Origin: Lineus longissimus
Lineage: Eukaryota > Nemertea > Pilidiophora > Heteronemertea > Lineidae
Direction of reading: 5' to 3'
NCBI RefSeq assembly: GCF_910592395.1
Contig: NC_088315.1
Location: 8,992,501-9,056,500, forward strand
DNA length: 64,000 nt
Position numbers and translations under genes: made by a program. The notes below the pieces were generated by a model. It saw nothing but the letters and a program-made list of their open reading frames with translations. It searched no databases and was not told where the DNA came from. Numbering within the stretch: the stretch's first letter is position 1; every line of letters starts with the position of its first letter. This document shows, piece by piece, positions 9,355 to 18,341 of the stretch.

Positions 9355-10419
9355 TTATTTTAAAGTTTTTATAATGCTAGTCTTCAGATTCAGATCCAGG
9401 TCAGCTATTGGTCTGCCTTGCGGCGGTTTGTAAGATTTTTTCAAAATTGGCAGGCAGTGCTGCGGGCAGTTCTGACAATCCCGTAGTGATATATCGAACT
9501 TGAAGAATTGGGAGGTGAGTTTTGATATCTCATCTGTTTCCAGTTTGTTTTGGAAAAATTTCTCGGTACTTCTTTCGGTTTTCTCCAGAACATTTCTTAG
9601 GCTAACCGCCTGTTTGGTTGTTTTTTTAATTTCTTCGTTCATTTTTAAATGATACCCCCCAAATGATTCATAAGCATCGCGTTGTACACCTCTGTCAACG
9701 CACATTCTGTCAAAAGAGTCTTCTAACTCTCTGCGCTTTGCCACCGGAAGTTTCTTGTCAAGGCACTTAAAGATAGTTTTTACTGTTATTTCATCTTTTG
9801 ATAATTGAACTGGAGTCTGATCTCTTTCTTCTATGAATGAAGAAATCTTTTTCACCTCCTGCATGTCATGTATGATTGGTGTGTGTGCTATTCTTTGTTT
9901 TTTTGCAGGAGGATGAGGGTAGTCCTCATCTGAATCTGTTTCTTTCTTTCTACCCTTTTTGACCTCAACATCATGGTCGGAGCACTCACTTTCACTTAAC
10001 TTTGCCATTAACGAACGTTGAAGAAGGTTGGCGCATTCATTATCTGATTCTCCTTCACTTTCACCAGAAGTTGAAACAGCTAAGTCAAGTGCAAGTTTTT
10101 GTTTTTGTTTTTGTTGAGATGATGAAGGAACACTCTCTTCTTCCTCATATTCGCTATCTGACAGAGGTGAATAAACTGGTGAAGACGTAACCAGCACGCT
10201 CTCTTCTCCCAGTTGAATTACGACTTTGGCTTTAATTGCAAAGCCAACAGTCATACATAGCTTTCTCTTTGGGTGGACGAGTTTTATTTGAGTGTCTGAG
10301 ATGAACCGCAACAGAATACTAAGTAATGCTTCCCAGCACGCCTTATCATCGCTATCAAACTTGGACAGCTTTCTTGTCAATGTTTCAAGTAAGGGAGTTT
10401 TGTCTTTCTTGTCAACCAC
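9355..10419 (-). CDS. Unrecognised acidic, nuclear-type protein (354 codons, N-terminus cut)
   Basis: The frame is open from the edge of HINE 2, and the first ATG is at 10419. Residues 1-80 look globular. Residues 80-170 are Ser/Glu/Asp-rich with Gln/Lys runs. A basic PPAKKQR segment near residue 172 could be a nuclear localisation signal. The C-terminal 160 residues are Lys/Glu-rich and probably helical, ending with a CQNCPQHC cysteine cluster and a QGRPIADLDL tail. The HINE sits five codons upstream of the first ATG, and the frame beyond the HINE reaches a TAG within a few codons, next to a possible splice acceptor (CCCCAG). I do not recognise the family. Confidence 0.5.
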   Translation of the reverse strand: MVDKKDKTPLLETLTRKLSKFDSDDKACWEALLSILLRFISDTQIKLVHPKRKLCMTVGFAIKAKVVIQLGEESVLVTSSPVYSPLSDSEYEEEESVPSSSQQKQKQKLALDLAVSTSGESEGESDNECANLLQRSLMAKLSESECSDHDVEVKKGRKKETDSDEDYPHPPAKKQRIAHTPIIHDMQEVKKISSFIEERDQTPVQLSKDEITVKTIFKCLDKKLPVAKRRELEDSFDRMCVDRGVQRDAYESFGGYHLKMNEEIKKTTKQAVSLRNVLEKTERSTEKFFQNKLETDEISKLTSQFFKFDISLRDCQNCPQHCLPILKKSYKPPQGRPIADLDLNLKTSIIKTLK

Positions 10420-10424
10420 CTGCT

Positions 10425-10482
10425 TTTTAGCTCAGCTGACAAGCTGAGCTATTCATATGAGTAAATGGTAGAATGAATGTCC

Positions 10483-10513
<31 letters not shown>

Positions 10514-11272
10514 CGTTAAACAGGCACGTTTCAAAACTATGGCGGATAGGCGATAGATTTTCCCTATAAGCCATTTAGACCCTTCAGGACTCCTGAATAG
10601 ACCAAGTGTGGGTCCGGCAGGATTAACAGTTTGGCCACCAGGGGGCAAAAAGCCTAAATCACAAAACAATTTTTTGGCGCTTTATTCAAGCAGATAGAAG
10701 CTTGAAATAAAGTTGAAAAGGACCGCATGCATGTAGGTCTTGAAATTACTAAGAGTAGTTTTGATTGATACTACCAGTTGGCGTTACTGAGCCGAAATCT
10801 GTGTTGACCTAGTTTAAGCTTGATTTGAATTTCCCGCTCTTGTATGACTCTGAAGGTTGTGGGTTCCAATCCCACTTCGGGTCAATTTTTTTTTTTTTTA
10901 ATTTTTACTTATTTCACTTGTAAATACATTTTCTTTACTTTTTTGAATAATTTGGTGGGCGGCCATCTTGGTTTTTTTTTTCTATCTTAAAGCCTTTGCT
11001 GTATCCAGAGTGACATGAATTTTATGGTTGGTGTACAATAAGTCTCCTTTACATGATATCACATGGGCTTTCTATTTGACCTACTTTTCAAGGTCAGCCT
11101 GGCTCAGGCACTTAGATTTGACTAATAAGCGGCATATTTGTCACCATTTAAAAGTCTTTTTACTTTGGTATGTTTGCCTGATATATTGACAAAACTGAGG
11201 TTGAAAGAGATCTATCGGGTACTTTCCATGTTCATATATTTCAGCTGAGCGCCAGGCCCTTGGGCCTCTTGT
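10425..11272 (+). mobile_element. HINE / DINE-1-like Helentron derivative 2
   Basis: It starts TTTTAGCTCAGCTGAC with the hairpin AGCTCAGCTGACAAGCTGAGCT and continues with a (GTCT)n block (about 10480-10512). It ends TCAGCTGAGC, then the hairpin AGGCCCTTGGGCCT and CTTGT. These 848 bp lie between single T residues (10424 and 11273) with no longer target duplication. The ends match the element at 16631-18340. It shares the word CACCAGGGGGCAAAA with HINE 1. Confidence 0.85.
10838..10892 (+). other. tRNA-like T-arm and Pol III terminator inside HINE 2
   Basis: GTGGG TTCCAAT CCCAC forms a five-base-pair stem with a TTCCAAT loop like a tRNA T-arm or B box, followed closely by a long T-run. No convincing A box or anticodon arm was found, so this is at most a tRNA-derived remnant. 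Confidence 0.35.
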
Positions 11273-11514
11273 TCCCAGCTGGGGTTTGTGTGGCTACCTT
11301 CACGGACTCCCCCTCGATCCAGGAAGTCACCCTTGTGGAGGATCCAATGGACCTCATTTCAGATGATTTCCCTCATAATAAACCTTTGCCTTCCGACGAT
11401 ACCCGCTATCCGGTCGAGCAGGTTGACCTTTCCAAATGCAATTTCCAGCCGCATCAGCAAGACTACCTCCTTCGCAATTTCAACCATGTAACCAAACTCT
11501 GGCTACTTATATAA
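11273..11514 (+). other. Possible retroelement Pol linker remnant
   Basis: An open frame of about 80 codons directly after HINE 2 ends DLSKCNFQPHQQDYLLRNF, resembling the helix before the reverse transcriptase of Gypsy-like polyproteins. No RT follows. The assignment is weak. Confidence 0.25.
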
Positions 11515-11550
11515 CACAGGTTCTCGCTCCAATCCAGCAGTCGATAGAAT

Positions 11551-11946
11551 ACTGCTGGAGAGCACTGCGTGGAAGGAACATCTGGAGCATTTGAGCTGTT
11601 CTAACCGACGAAGAGATAAATAACGATCCGTAGTTAAAGATGATATATATATTTATCCTGGGTTCCAGAATATTAGCAAGATGTACAAAACTACAGAGGG
11701 TTTTTGGTGATGAGAACGGAAGCATTTCCTGTACAGGTCTTTCCCGTACTGCTGGAGCGCACTGCGTGGAAGGAACCTCTGGAGCATTTGAGTTGTTCTA
11801 ACCGACGAAGAGATAAATAACGATCCGAAGTTAAAGATGATATATATATTTATCCTGGGTTCCAGAATATTAGCAAGATGTACAAAACTACAGAGGGTTT
11901 TTTGTGATGAGAACGGGAGCATTTCCTGTACAGGTCTTTCCCGTAC
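11551..11946. repeat. Two-copy 197-bp tandem repeat
   Basis: Units 11551-11747 and 11748-11946 both begin ACTGCTGGAG(A/C)GCACTGCG and end CAGGTCTTTCCCGTAC. They differ at a handful of positions. Each holds a TATATATATTTAT stretch. They may be part of an unrecognised retroelement terminal region. Confidence 0.9.
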
Positions 11947-12350
11947 GGATAGCTATACGAGAACTCCCTACTTAACAACCGAACGATCGTGACCAATGAC
12001 AACAGTGACGTGGACATAAACATGATTAGCACATTTCGTACTCTAAGCAAAAACTCGGGTCTCAACGTACAAGTTCTTGCATAATATTGTGAACAATTCC
12101 AATGCGAGTCACTGACAAAACAAGAGATCAATCTTCAATTGCCACAAATAAGTGACTGGAACCTGATTCGATAATCCCTAATACTCATAATCTATACGTT
12201 AAAGTTAATGTTCCTGTATGAAACGTGTACATAGTCCTCCACGGTAATAGTCTAACGCCTTCCACGATCCTCGCCCAATTTCTCCGATTGACAGTCGTGC
12301 TTAATAACATACTAGCTCCAATAAATCCACTAAAAACTTAGGCCAGACTA
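11947..12350. other. Intergenic, no gene seen
   Basis: AT-rich sequence leading into the GC-rich block. No coding or RNA feature recognised. Confidence 0.5.
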
Positions 12351-12351
12351 T

Positions 12352-12840
12352 CTAGTGATCAGTGAGCAGCGGGGTATGCTCGACGCCCAGGGGATCGGGA
12401 CGCAAAGCGTCCAGAGTCCCGCTCACTACGACCCCCTGTGAAAGGGGGGAGGGGCCAATCTCACTAGGGGGCGCCCCGATGAAGGGGGCGCCCCGATGAA
12501 GGGGCGCCCCGATGAAGGGGGCGCCCCGATGAAGGGGGCGCCCCGATGAAGGGGGCGCCCCGATGAAGGGGTCACCGGCGCTCAACCTAGGAGAAAACTC
12601 GGGGGCCCGGCCCGAGCCCCGGAGTCGGGCGCCGAAACGGCGCCAGAGCTCCGGGGGGCCTCGCCCCCGCTGAGAAGAAACAGCGGAGGGGGACTTAGAA
12701 GAGGCCACACCAGACTTTCTGGGGCCTCTCTGGGTCGGCTTCTGCTTCTTCGACGGCCGAGGGGCCGGAGAAGCTGAAGGCTGCGTCTTGGCAGCGGACG
12801 AAACCGCAGTCGCAGAGTCCGACGGGGCGGACTGGCGAGC
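12352..12840 (-). other. GC-rich block with basic Pro/Ser/Arg-rich reading frame
   Basis: Base composition jumps well above that of the neighbours. The minus-strand frame that includes the 118-codon stretch at 12352-12708 stays open upstream to about 12845, encoding a Ser/Pro/Lys/Arg-rich low-complexity protein (PRPSKKQKPTQRGPRKSG and similar), then runs through the GC-rich minisatellite. Another frame (12582-12986) encodes a Leu-rich then Arg-rich peptide and is probably its shadow. Composition recalls retroelement Gag-like or nucleic-acid-binding proteins, but no domain is recognisable. Confidence 0.3.
12467..12571. repeat. GC-rich 17-18-bp minisatellite
   Basis: About six copies of GGGGGCGCCCCGATGAAG, one of them a base shorter. 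Each unit contains the self-complementary GGGGCGCCCC, so the array can form repeated hairpins. Confidence 0.95.
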
Positions 12841-13000
12841 CGGGGACTAACAATCCCCGATACACCGGCACCCGGGCACCTGAATACCCAGAAGGGTAAC
12901 AGGCCCAATAAGGGGGCTGGAAAGCCCAATAATGATAAGAAAGACGCTAACAAGAGCGGCAGAGCCAGCATCTTGAAAGGCCACACAAAAGAAGTGAACG

Positions 13001-14255
13001 ATAAGAAAATTTATATTTATTCTTGGTCACGTGACCGGAGCCTGGAGTGAAAAATTTTTGGGCGAACGGCGGAGAAAAAGCGTTCTAAAGTGGCGAAATC
13101 AGGGAAAGATGAGTAAAGGAGTGGTCTCACCCGCTTCCTGAGATGGACAGCTCCAAACGGACGTCCGGGGAAGGATCCTTCTCGATACAGTCACGGAGAA
13201 TTCGACGTAAACAGCAGCAGAAACTCGGAGCTTGTGGTACAAGGCGCCAAGGAAAAAGTACTGGCAATATGGCGGCTTGCACGGTTGATGGGCTGTACAG
13301 GGGCGCCGCCTGGACGTAGCCTTGTGAACTGGCTGGTTATTTTTCTAATGTAATTAGTTAAATAATTCCTCGGGTAGATCCGATATGAGTACATATGCAA
13401 AAGTCTGACCTGGGTAGGTATGAACTAATAAAATCACATTTCCACAGGAAATGGGAATTACGTTAAAACTACGTGTATAAAGTAAGGTCCGTATAATAAA
13501 ACACCTCGGTGGTGACCTGCACATCCAACGAGTCAACCACTCCATTAGTCTTATTACTAAGCTGCATAATCGTTGGGTATAACGGACAATCAAGCCTGAA
13601 AACCTACTGAGGCAACGAACGTTCGGAAACAAGTCGAGTGACATAAAGTCTAGGCCAACATATCATTAATCGTAAGGCCGCTTTGGTGTCTTTATAGTTT
13701 TCTTAGCTCGGAGAACTTGCCATATTAGCCGTATATGCCTCTAGCAAGTCTCATGTATTATCCTGACGGAAATGTCTCGCGTATCCCATGCCGAGCCTAT
13801 GTATTTTGTCCTATTTGTAACTGACAATCATCGGCGTCATCAGAACGTCACTATATATTTTCATTCCAAAACGCTGTGCCCTCATTGTCTGTCACTCGTA
13901 TCAGTATAATTGCTATATGTGGCTGCTCAGTGCACCAGTATATACGCAGTGATATACATAAATTTCTCTCTCCGTCGCTGGCCTATGTAGCGCCAGTAAT
14001 ATTTCAAAAGTAATGTTTGGTGTTGTTGTTTTTTTTACATCGATCTAGCTGCACAGTATATCCGCTGTGTTATAAATAACAGGGGTCCGACCTGAGTATA
14101 TAAAAATAAAATCCGTAATGTCCCTGACAATCTGATAATATGTTATGTATATCACGTAACATCCCTCCCCGTCGACACAAGGCAATGTCCTCATTGTCAA
14201 ATACTAGATGGAATAGAAGCATAATTGGAATAGGAGAAATAGTCACTAAATGATT
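13001..14255. other. No recognised gene
   Basis: A GC-rich edge (to about 13320) passes into AT-rich sequence. Short open frames (for example 13354-13644 minus) show no recognisable motif and I do not support them as genes. Confidence 0.4.
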
Positions 14256-14579
14256 TCACCACTCGACAAACAAGTGTTTCATAGGTGGTATAGACGTTAC
14301 ATCAGAAACCATGGTATTCTGATCATTAATAGAAAATTGCAAGTCCTCGCAGGAAATATTGTGTGGAGACAACACACGTCCATATACAGAAATCTCTCTC
14401 ACGAAAGATACATCCCCAAAAATGATTTTACAGTATTCCCGGACACAGTCATCAACGGTTGAATTTCCTGGCATGTGTAGTGTCCGACTTAATATTGGGG
14501 AAAGATTATGGGTATCATTATGATATATGGGCACAATGCGAACGTTCAGGCTGGATTGGTGTTTGTCTAGATCGTTCAC
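14256..14579 (-). CDS. Hypothetical 107-residue protein
   Basis: An intronless frame from ATG to stop with balanced composition and no low-complexity tracts. No signal peptide, membrane segment or known motif is seen. It lies between the GC-rich block and RING copy B, among other unrecognised minus-strand frames. It could be a small gene of the same inserted unit, or chance. Confidence 0.25.
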   Translation of the reverse strand: MNDLDKHQSSLNVRIVPIYHNDTHNLSPILSRTLHMPGNSTVDDCVREYCKIIFGDVSFVREISVYGRVLSPHNISCEDLQFSINDQNTMVSDVTSIPPMKHLFVEW

Positions 14580-14689
14580 ATCCCTGGAATTTTGAGAACT
14601 CGAGATATCATAGACTGTTCTGTCGTACTCAGTGGACGAAAAAAATTTGTAATGTAGGTGACGCCCAGCCCGTGGACACCCTTGTTTGA

Positions 14690-15029
14690 CATATTGTGAC
14701 CATTATTCCGATATTTCCACCAAAAAATTACGACGCAGCAAACCCGCTTGCAATAATAATCCCGACCAAAAATAACTATCGCTCGTCCATCTCACCATAT
14801 AGCCATCACATAGTGATGATAATCTAGTAGGCTTTGGTTCCGCAGCGACCAAATGACCAGCCGTCGCCATTCACCAGGAGCTGTTCCCCATATTTGCCTT
14901 TAAAATTTGATATGTGGGTCAATGCATAACTGTGGCCTCATTTTGCGTTGGACAGAGGCTGAAGCTTTTCACTCAGGAAAACCAGTCCAGCTGTTTCCCA
15001 ATCTTATGCTCCACCTCACTTGTCCTCAT
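14690..15029. other. No recognised gene
   Basis: Nothing recognisable before the duplicated RING segment. Confidence 0.4.
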
Positions 15030-16199
15030 TTATCGCCCGAGGCTTAATATATGATATATATATGATATACAGTGTGACGCTAACCGTATCCTAGGAATAG
15101 ATGGTGGATGGACAGAGCGCACCGCTCTAGTCGAATCATCGATGTCGGCCAGAGGAGGCATTTCCTCCTCCTCTGTGGGAGTAAAGTGATCTAGCAAGCT
15201 GGCAAGCCACGTGTTTGGTCGATAATTTAAATGTTTAATAAATGCCCTAGGTGGAACGGGACAATTTTTTAAAATTTCCTCGCGCTTCGCAAGGACTTGG
15301 GGGGTCGACCTCCCCGCTATTATAGAGAGAGGACCATGCCTCCGATAACTGAAATGGGTACCACAGGCCGGACACAATAGCTTTGTGAAAGAGTTAAACA
15401 TGTGCCATATTAATACGATCACGCATCTGACATGTATGACGTGATGGCAACAAGGCATAAAATATACCGAGGGCTGAGGGTGGTAAAACGACTCCAACTC
15501 CGTATATGACTTGTCGCACCGTGCACAGGTCTTCCCATATAAAAATTTTTGAATTAGATGAGCTTGATGTCTAGTACGCCGCCGAAGTTCTTTGTTTAGA
15601 GAAGTTGCCACAAAAGGGCCTCTACCCACTCCTGAACGATCTACTAACCCATAAATATGCGACCGAGACATCCCCCCTTTTTCCGAAATGTATTTTACGA
15701 TAGCTGGTGTAAAAGAGTTGTGAACCCCGAACAAATTTAGTAGACGGGTCAAAATGGACGCCGCCGTTTGAACATTCAGATGCTGCTGCACGGTTTGACG
15801 AATCATGTCAAAATGTTGACATTGAAGTTGGGTGTACGGCCACTCCGAAACCCTACGGTAACAAACGTTGATGCTACCCTCTATATATTGTCGGAAGACA
15901 GTCTGCTGTAATGAGGAGCTGTTTAATATGAACGCCGCCTCAAAATAGTTAGGATAGCGGCCAAAGTCTGTGGGTAAATGCAGCAAATACCTTAGTAACT
16001 GCACAAAAACAACACCGGACACCATCGCCGGCCAATCGTGATGGGTTAGGTCCCCCACGGACTGGCCCTGCATCCCTCGAAATCGATAGACCGCGCTTAC
16101 ATAGCCGGAAGCGCGGCAAAGAGTTCCTTGCTGCTTTTTGGTTAGCTCGGGTAGGCTCACCCGTTGTCCTCGTGCCGTCGTGGTGCCATTATTCGCCAT
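15030..16199 (-). CDS. RING-type zinc-finger protein, copy B (intact frame)
   Basis: An intronless frame of 389 codons. Residues 60-200 are predominantly helical with hydrophobic periodicity and are not recognised. A RING-like zinc site follows: C225 and C228 (CARC), C250 or C251, H252/H253, H256 and C259 (CCHHVIHVRC), then C276 and C279 (CPAC). This matches the C-x2-C ... C-x-H-x(2-3)-H-x2-C ... C-x2-C scheme of RING E3 ligases, with a long gap before the third ligand. The C-terminus has an acidic EEEE patch. The likely role is a ubiquitin ligase or a RING protein of a virus or mobile element. The start is the first ATG, with a poly-pyrimidine/AT-rich stretch upstream. A shortened broken duplicate lies at 5697-6458. 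Confidence 0.65.
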   Translation of the reverse strand: MANNGTTTARGQRVSLPELTKKQQGTLCRASGYVSAVYRFRGMQGQSVGDLTHHDWPAMVSGVVFVQLLRYLLHLPTDFGRYPNYFEAAFILNSSSLQQTVFRQYIEGSINVCYRRVSEWPYTQLQCQHFDMIRQTVQQHLNVQTAASILTRLLNLFGVHNSFTPAIVKYISEKGGMSRSHIYGLVDRSGVGRGPFVATSLNKELRRRTRHQAHLIQKFLYGKTCARCDKSYTELESFYHPQPSVYFMPCCHHVIHVRCVIVLIWHMFNSFTKLLCPACGTHFSYRRHGPLSIIAGRSTPQVLAKREEILKNCPVPPRAFIKHLNYRPNTWLASLLDHFTPTEEEEMPPLADIDDSTRAVRSVHPPSIPRIRLASHCISYIYHILSLGR

Positions 16200-16377
16200 C
16201 TGAGGAAGAAAAGAAAGCTGTTATACATTTACCCTTTTTTAGATTGTTTCTTATGGCCCACTCATAATATTGCTGCATCCTGTTTATTGTTCTGTCAGTC
16301 AATTTGCCATACCCCCTACATTGTACAGGCCTTTCAATTACGTGGAGACCTTCAACGTGCAAAAAGGTAGATTTCAT
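16189..16377 (-). pseudogene. Fragment of a Mutator-like transposase domain protein
   Basis: About 50 residues containing ERPVQCRGYGKLTDRTINRM and YYEWAIRNN resemble the GxGxLTxxxIxxLQxYYGxAIRxN motif of the widespread metazoan Mutator-like transposase domain family. The rest of the domain is absent, and the fragment meets the start of RING copy B. An isolated relic. Confidence 0.5.
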
Positions 16378-16496
16378 TGGAATAAATGCAGCATCATTGG
16401 TACTACAAAACAGTGTTTGTTATCAATAATACCAGGACCTACATGTAATCAGCAATGTCAATTTCATGGTCATGTATGTGCAACTGCTTCAGTAAA

Positions 16497-16630
16497 CATA
16501 TTCATCTCCATCATCACTGTCCTCATCTTCATTCCCTTGCAGTGGCCGTGCTGGCGCTGCAGGCCCATCATGTGGTGGCTCTCTATAGAACGATATATAT
16601 TCTTCAGGCAGAACTCCTTTGTCAACTACT
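16497..16630 (-). pseudogene. C-terminal end of the DDE-type transposase (displaced by HINE 3)
   Basis: The minus frame VVDKGVLPEEYISFYREPP continues with an acidic tail and stops near 16497. It is the direct continuation of the frame that ends at 18341 on the far side of HINE 3. In related transposases the last conserved segment has the pattern KYxDL...IPxEYHxFY, which matches. Confidence 0.75.
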
Positions 16631-18340
16631 TTTTAGCTCAGCTGACTAAGTCAGCCGAGCTTGTCAAATAAGTTGTTCAGTGGCGTCCGTCTGTCCATCC
16701 ATCCATCCATCCATCCATCCATCCATCCATCCATCCGTCCGTTAAACCCATGGTGCACATTTTGTAACCGTAAGACCTAGAGACTTCAATTTTGCATTTC
16801 TGGATACTTCTGGTCAAACTCTACTTTCAAAACAAAATTTGTCGCCATTCGACCTACTTCCTGCGAGCGAGAGTGCATGAAGGAAAATGGCCTATATCGG
16901 CCTAGGAGCAGCAGAATTAGTCGAAATATGCTCTAATATTAAGATAAAATTCTTGAAAATCTATTTTATTGAGAAAAAGTTCAAAATTTTAACAGGAGAG
17001 GGCGCTACCTGCCTTTTAATTATTTCTGCCGATTCAAATTCCCGCCCGATGACGTCAGCCATCAATGAAGTCTCATATTTGCCAGTTCTCAAAACATGGC
17101 AGCTACACAACAAAAGCAGTAGCTCCAGGAATAAATCACTGTTCACTTCAGCTTCGTAATCGATTGTACCCCCACTTTATTGTGTTTTGTGTGGTGTTCC
17201 TATTCAATCAACGATGTAAGGCCTTATTATGTTGGTTTTAATTGAGAAGGTGCATTATAAGCGGCGTACGAAATACCGAAGCGGAGGCAAAATGGCGGCA
17301 TGTTGTTTACGCTATGTGCAATAATCTTGGAGCTCAATGACACTCAAGTACCCAATTTTCTGCTTAAAAAGTAGTCTGGTAGGCGATATTATCACTAGTT
17401 CGTTTCAGTGGTAGTCATAAGGTCTTTAGGGACTAAATTCAGAAATTAGTTCTTGAATATTTGGCGACATTTCTGTGAAAACGATATCGGAAGTGCATGC
17501 TCTGTTCGCGATGACATCGCCGATGTATTTTGAAGTGGAGAATTCCCACAGTATGTGCAGTGAATCGGCATGATTCTGTTCGCCTATTATGTTTTAGTTC
17601 TACGATTCTTTCATGAGTAAAAAGTAGACATTCTAAGCAATACAATAATGTCACTCCCATAAAAATTGATTGGAAATTGAGGGAGCTACGGCATTCTCTT
17701 CGGCAACTGGCAGCGCTGAAAAAATACATTGCATACTGTACAATACCAAATGGCACATTTTAAAAAGCGCTCATTGGACAACGTAGGGAATCACCAGAAA
17801 TGACGTCATCGCTGGTCTAAATAGAAAACTACGGTGGCGCAGTAGAGCACAAGAAAAGGTTTAGCATTAACTTCGTCATGCAAGCTTCAGCAACAAAATG
17901 ATTTCTCATGAATGATTTATTTGATCATCATCAGCTTGTTTCCCCTGATAGATAAAAAAATGATTTACAATTTCCATCAAAGTTTTCTATTTTGTGTATA
18001 GTCACATGTTATTTAACTGGCAAGGAGCCAAGCAGTTTTGAATATTCGCGGGAAAATACTTCGTACTTGTAAACGAGGCTATGACAATGAGTGTCCTCAT
18101 TCATGGCATAAACTTCATGTTTCGGTAAATATTTTCATACGATGATTTCACCCGAATTATGGTCAGGATTGAGGAATGAACAGTGGCATAATTATGTCAA
18201 CCAAAAACATTGGTACCGTAGTGAACGCAAAAGGATATCAAATACCATGGAGCATGCCATTTTCATGCATAATGAACTAAACACCGGGAAGATATTAATG
18301 ATATTAACTCAGCTGAGCGCCAGGCCCTTGGGCCTCTTGT
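16631..18340 (+). mobile_element. HINE / DINE-1-like Helentron derivative 3
   Basis: It begins TTTTAGCTCAGCTGAC and carries a (CATC)n block (about 16695-16736). It ends CTCAGCTGAGCGCCAGGCCC, TTGGGCCT, CTTGT, the same 3' hairpin as HINE 2. Flanking bases are T (16630) and T (18341). Removing the element leaves a TT dinucleotide and restores an uninterrupted transposase reading frame (R-D-L-I-E-V-V-D on the minus strand), so the limits are exact to the base. The 1.7-kb interior has no recognisable protein. Confidence 0.9.
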
Positions 18341-18341
18341 T

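Noticed and set aside
12582-12986. Leu-rich then Arg-rich 134-codon frame, seemingly a secreted protein
   Set aside because: GC-rich composition leaves several frames open; the overlapping frame is equally likely and no homology is seen.
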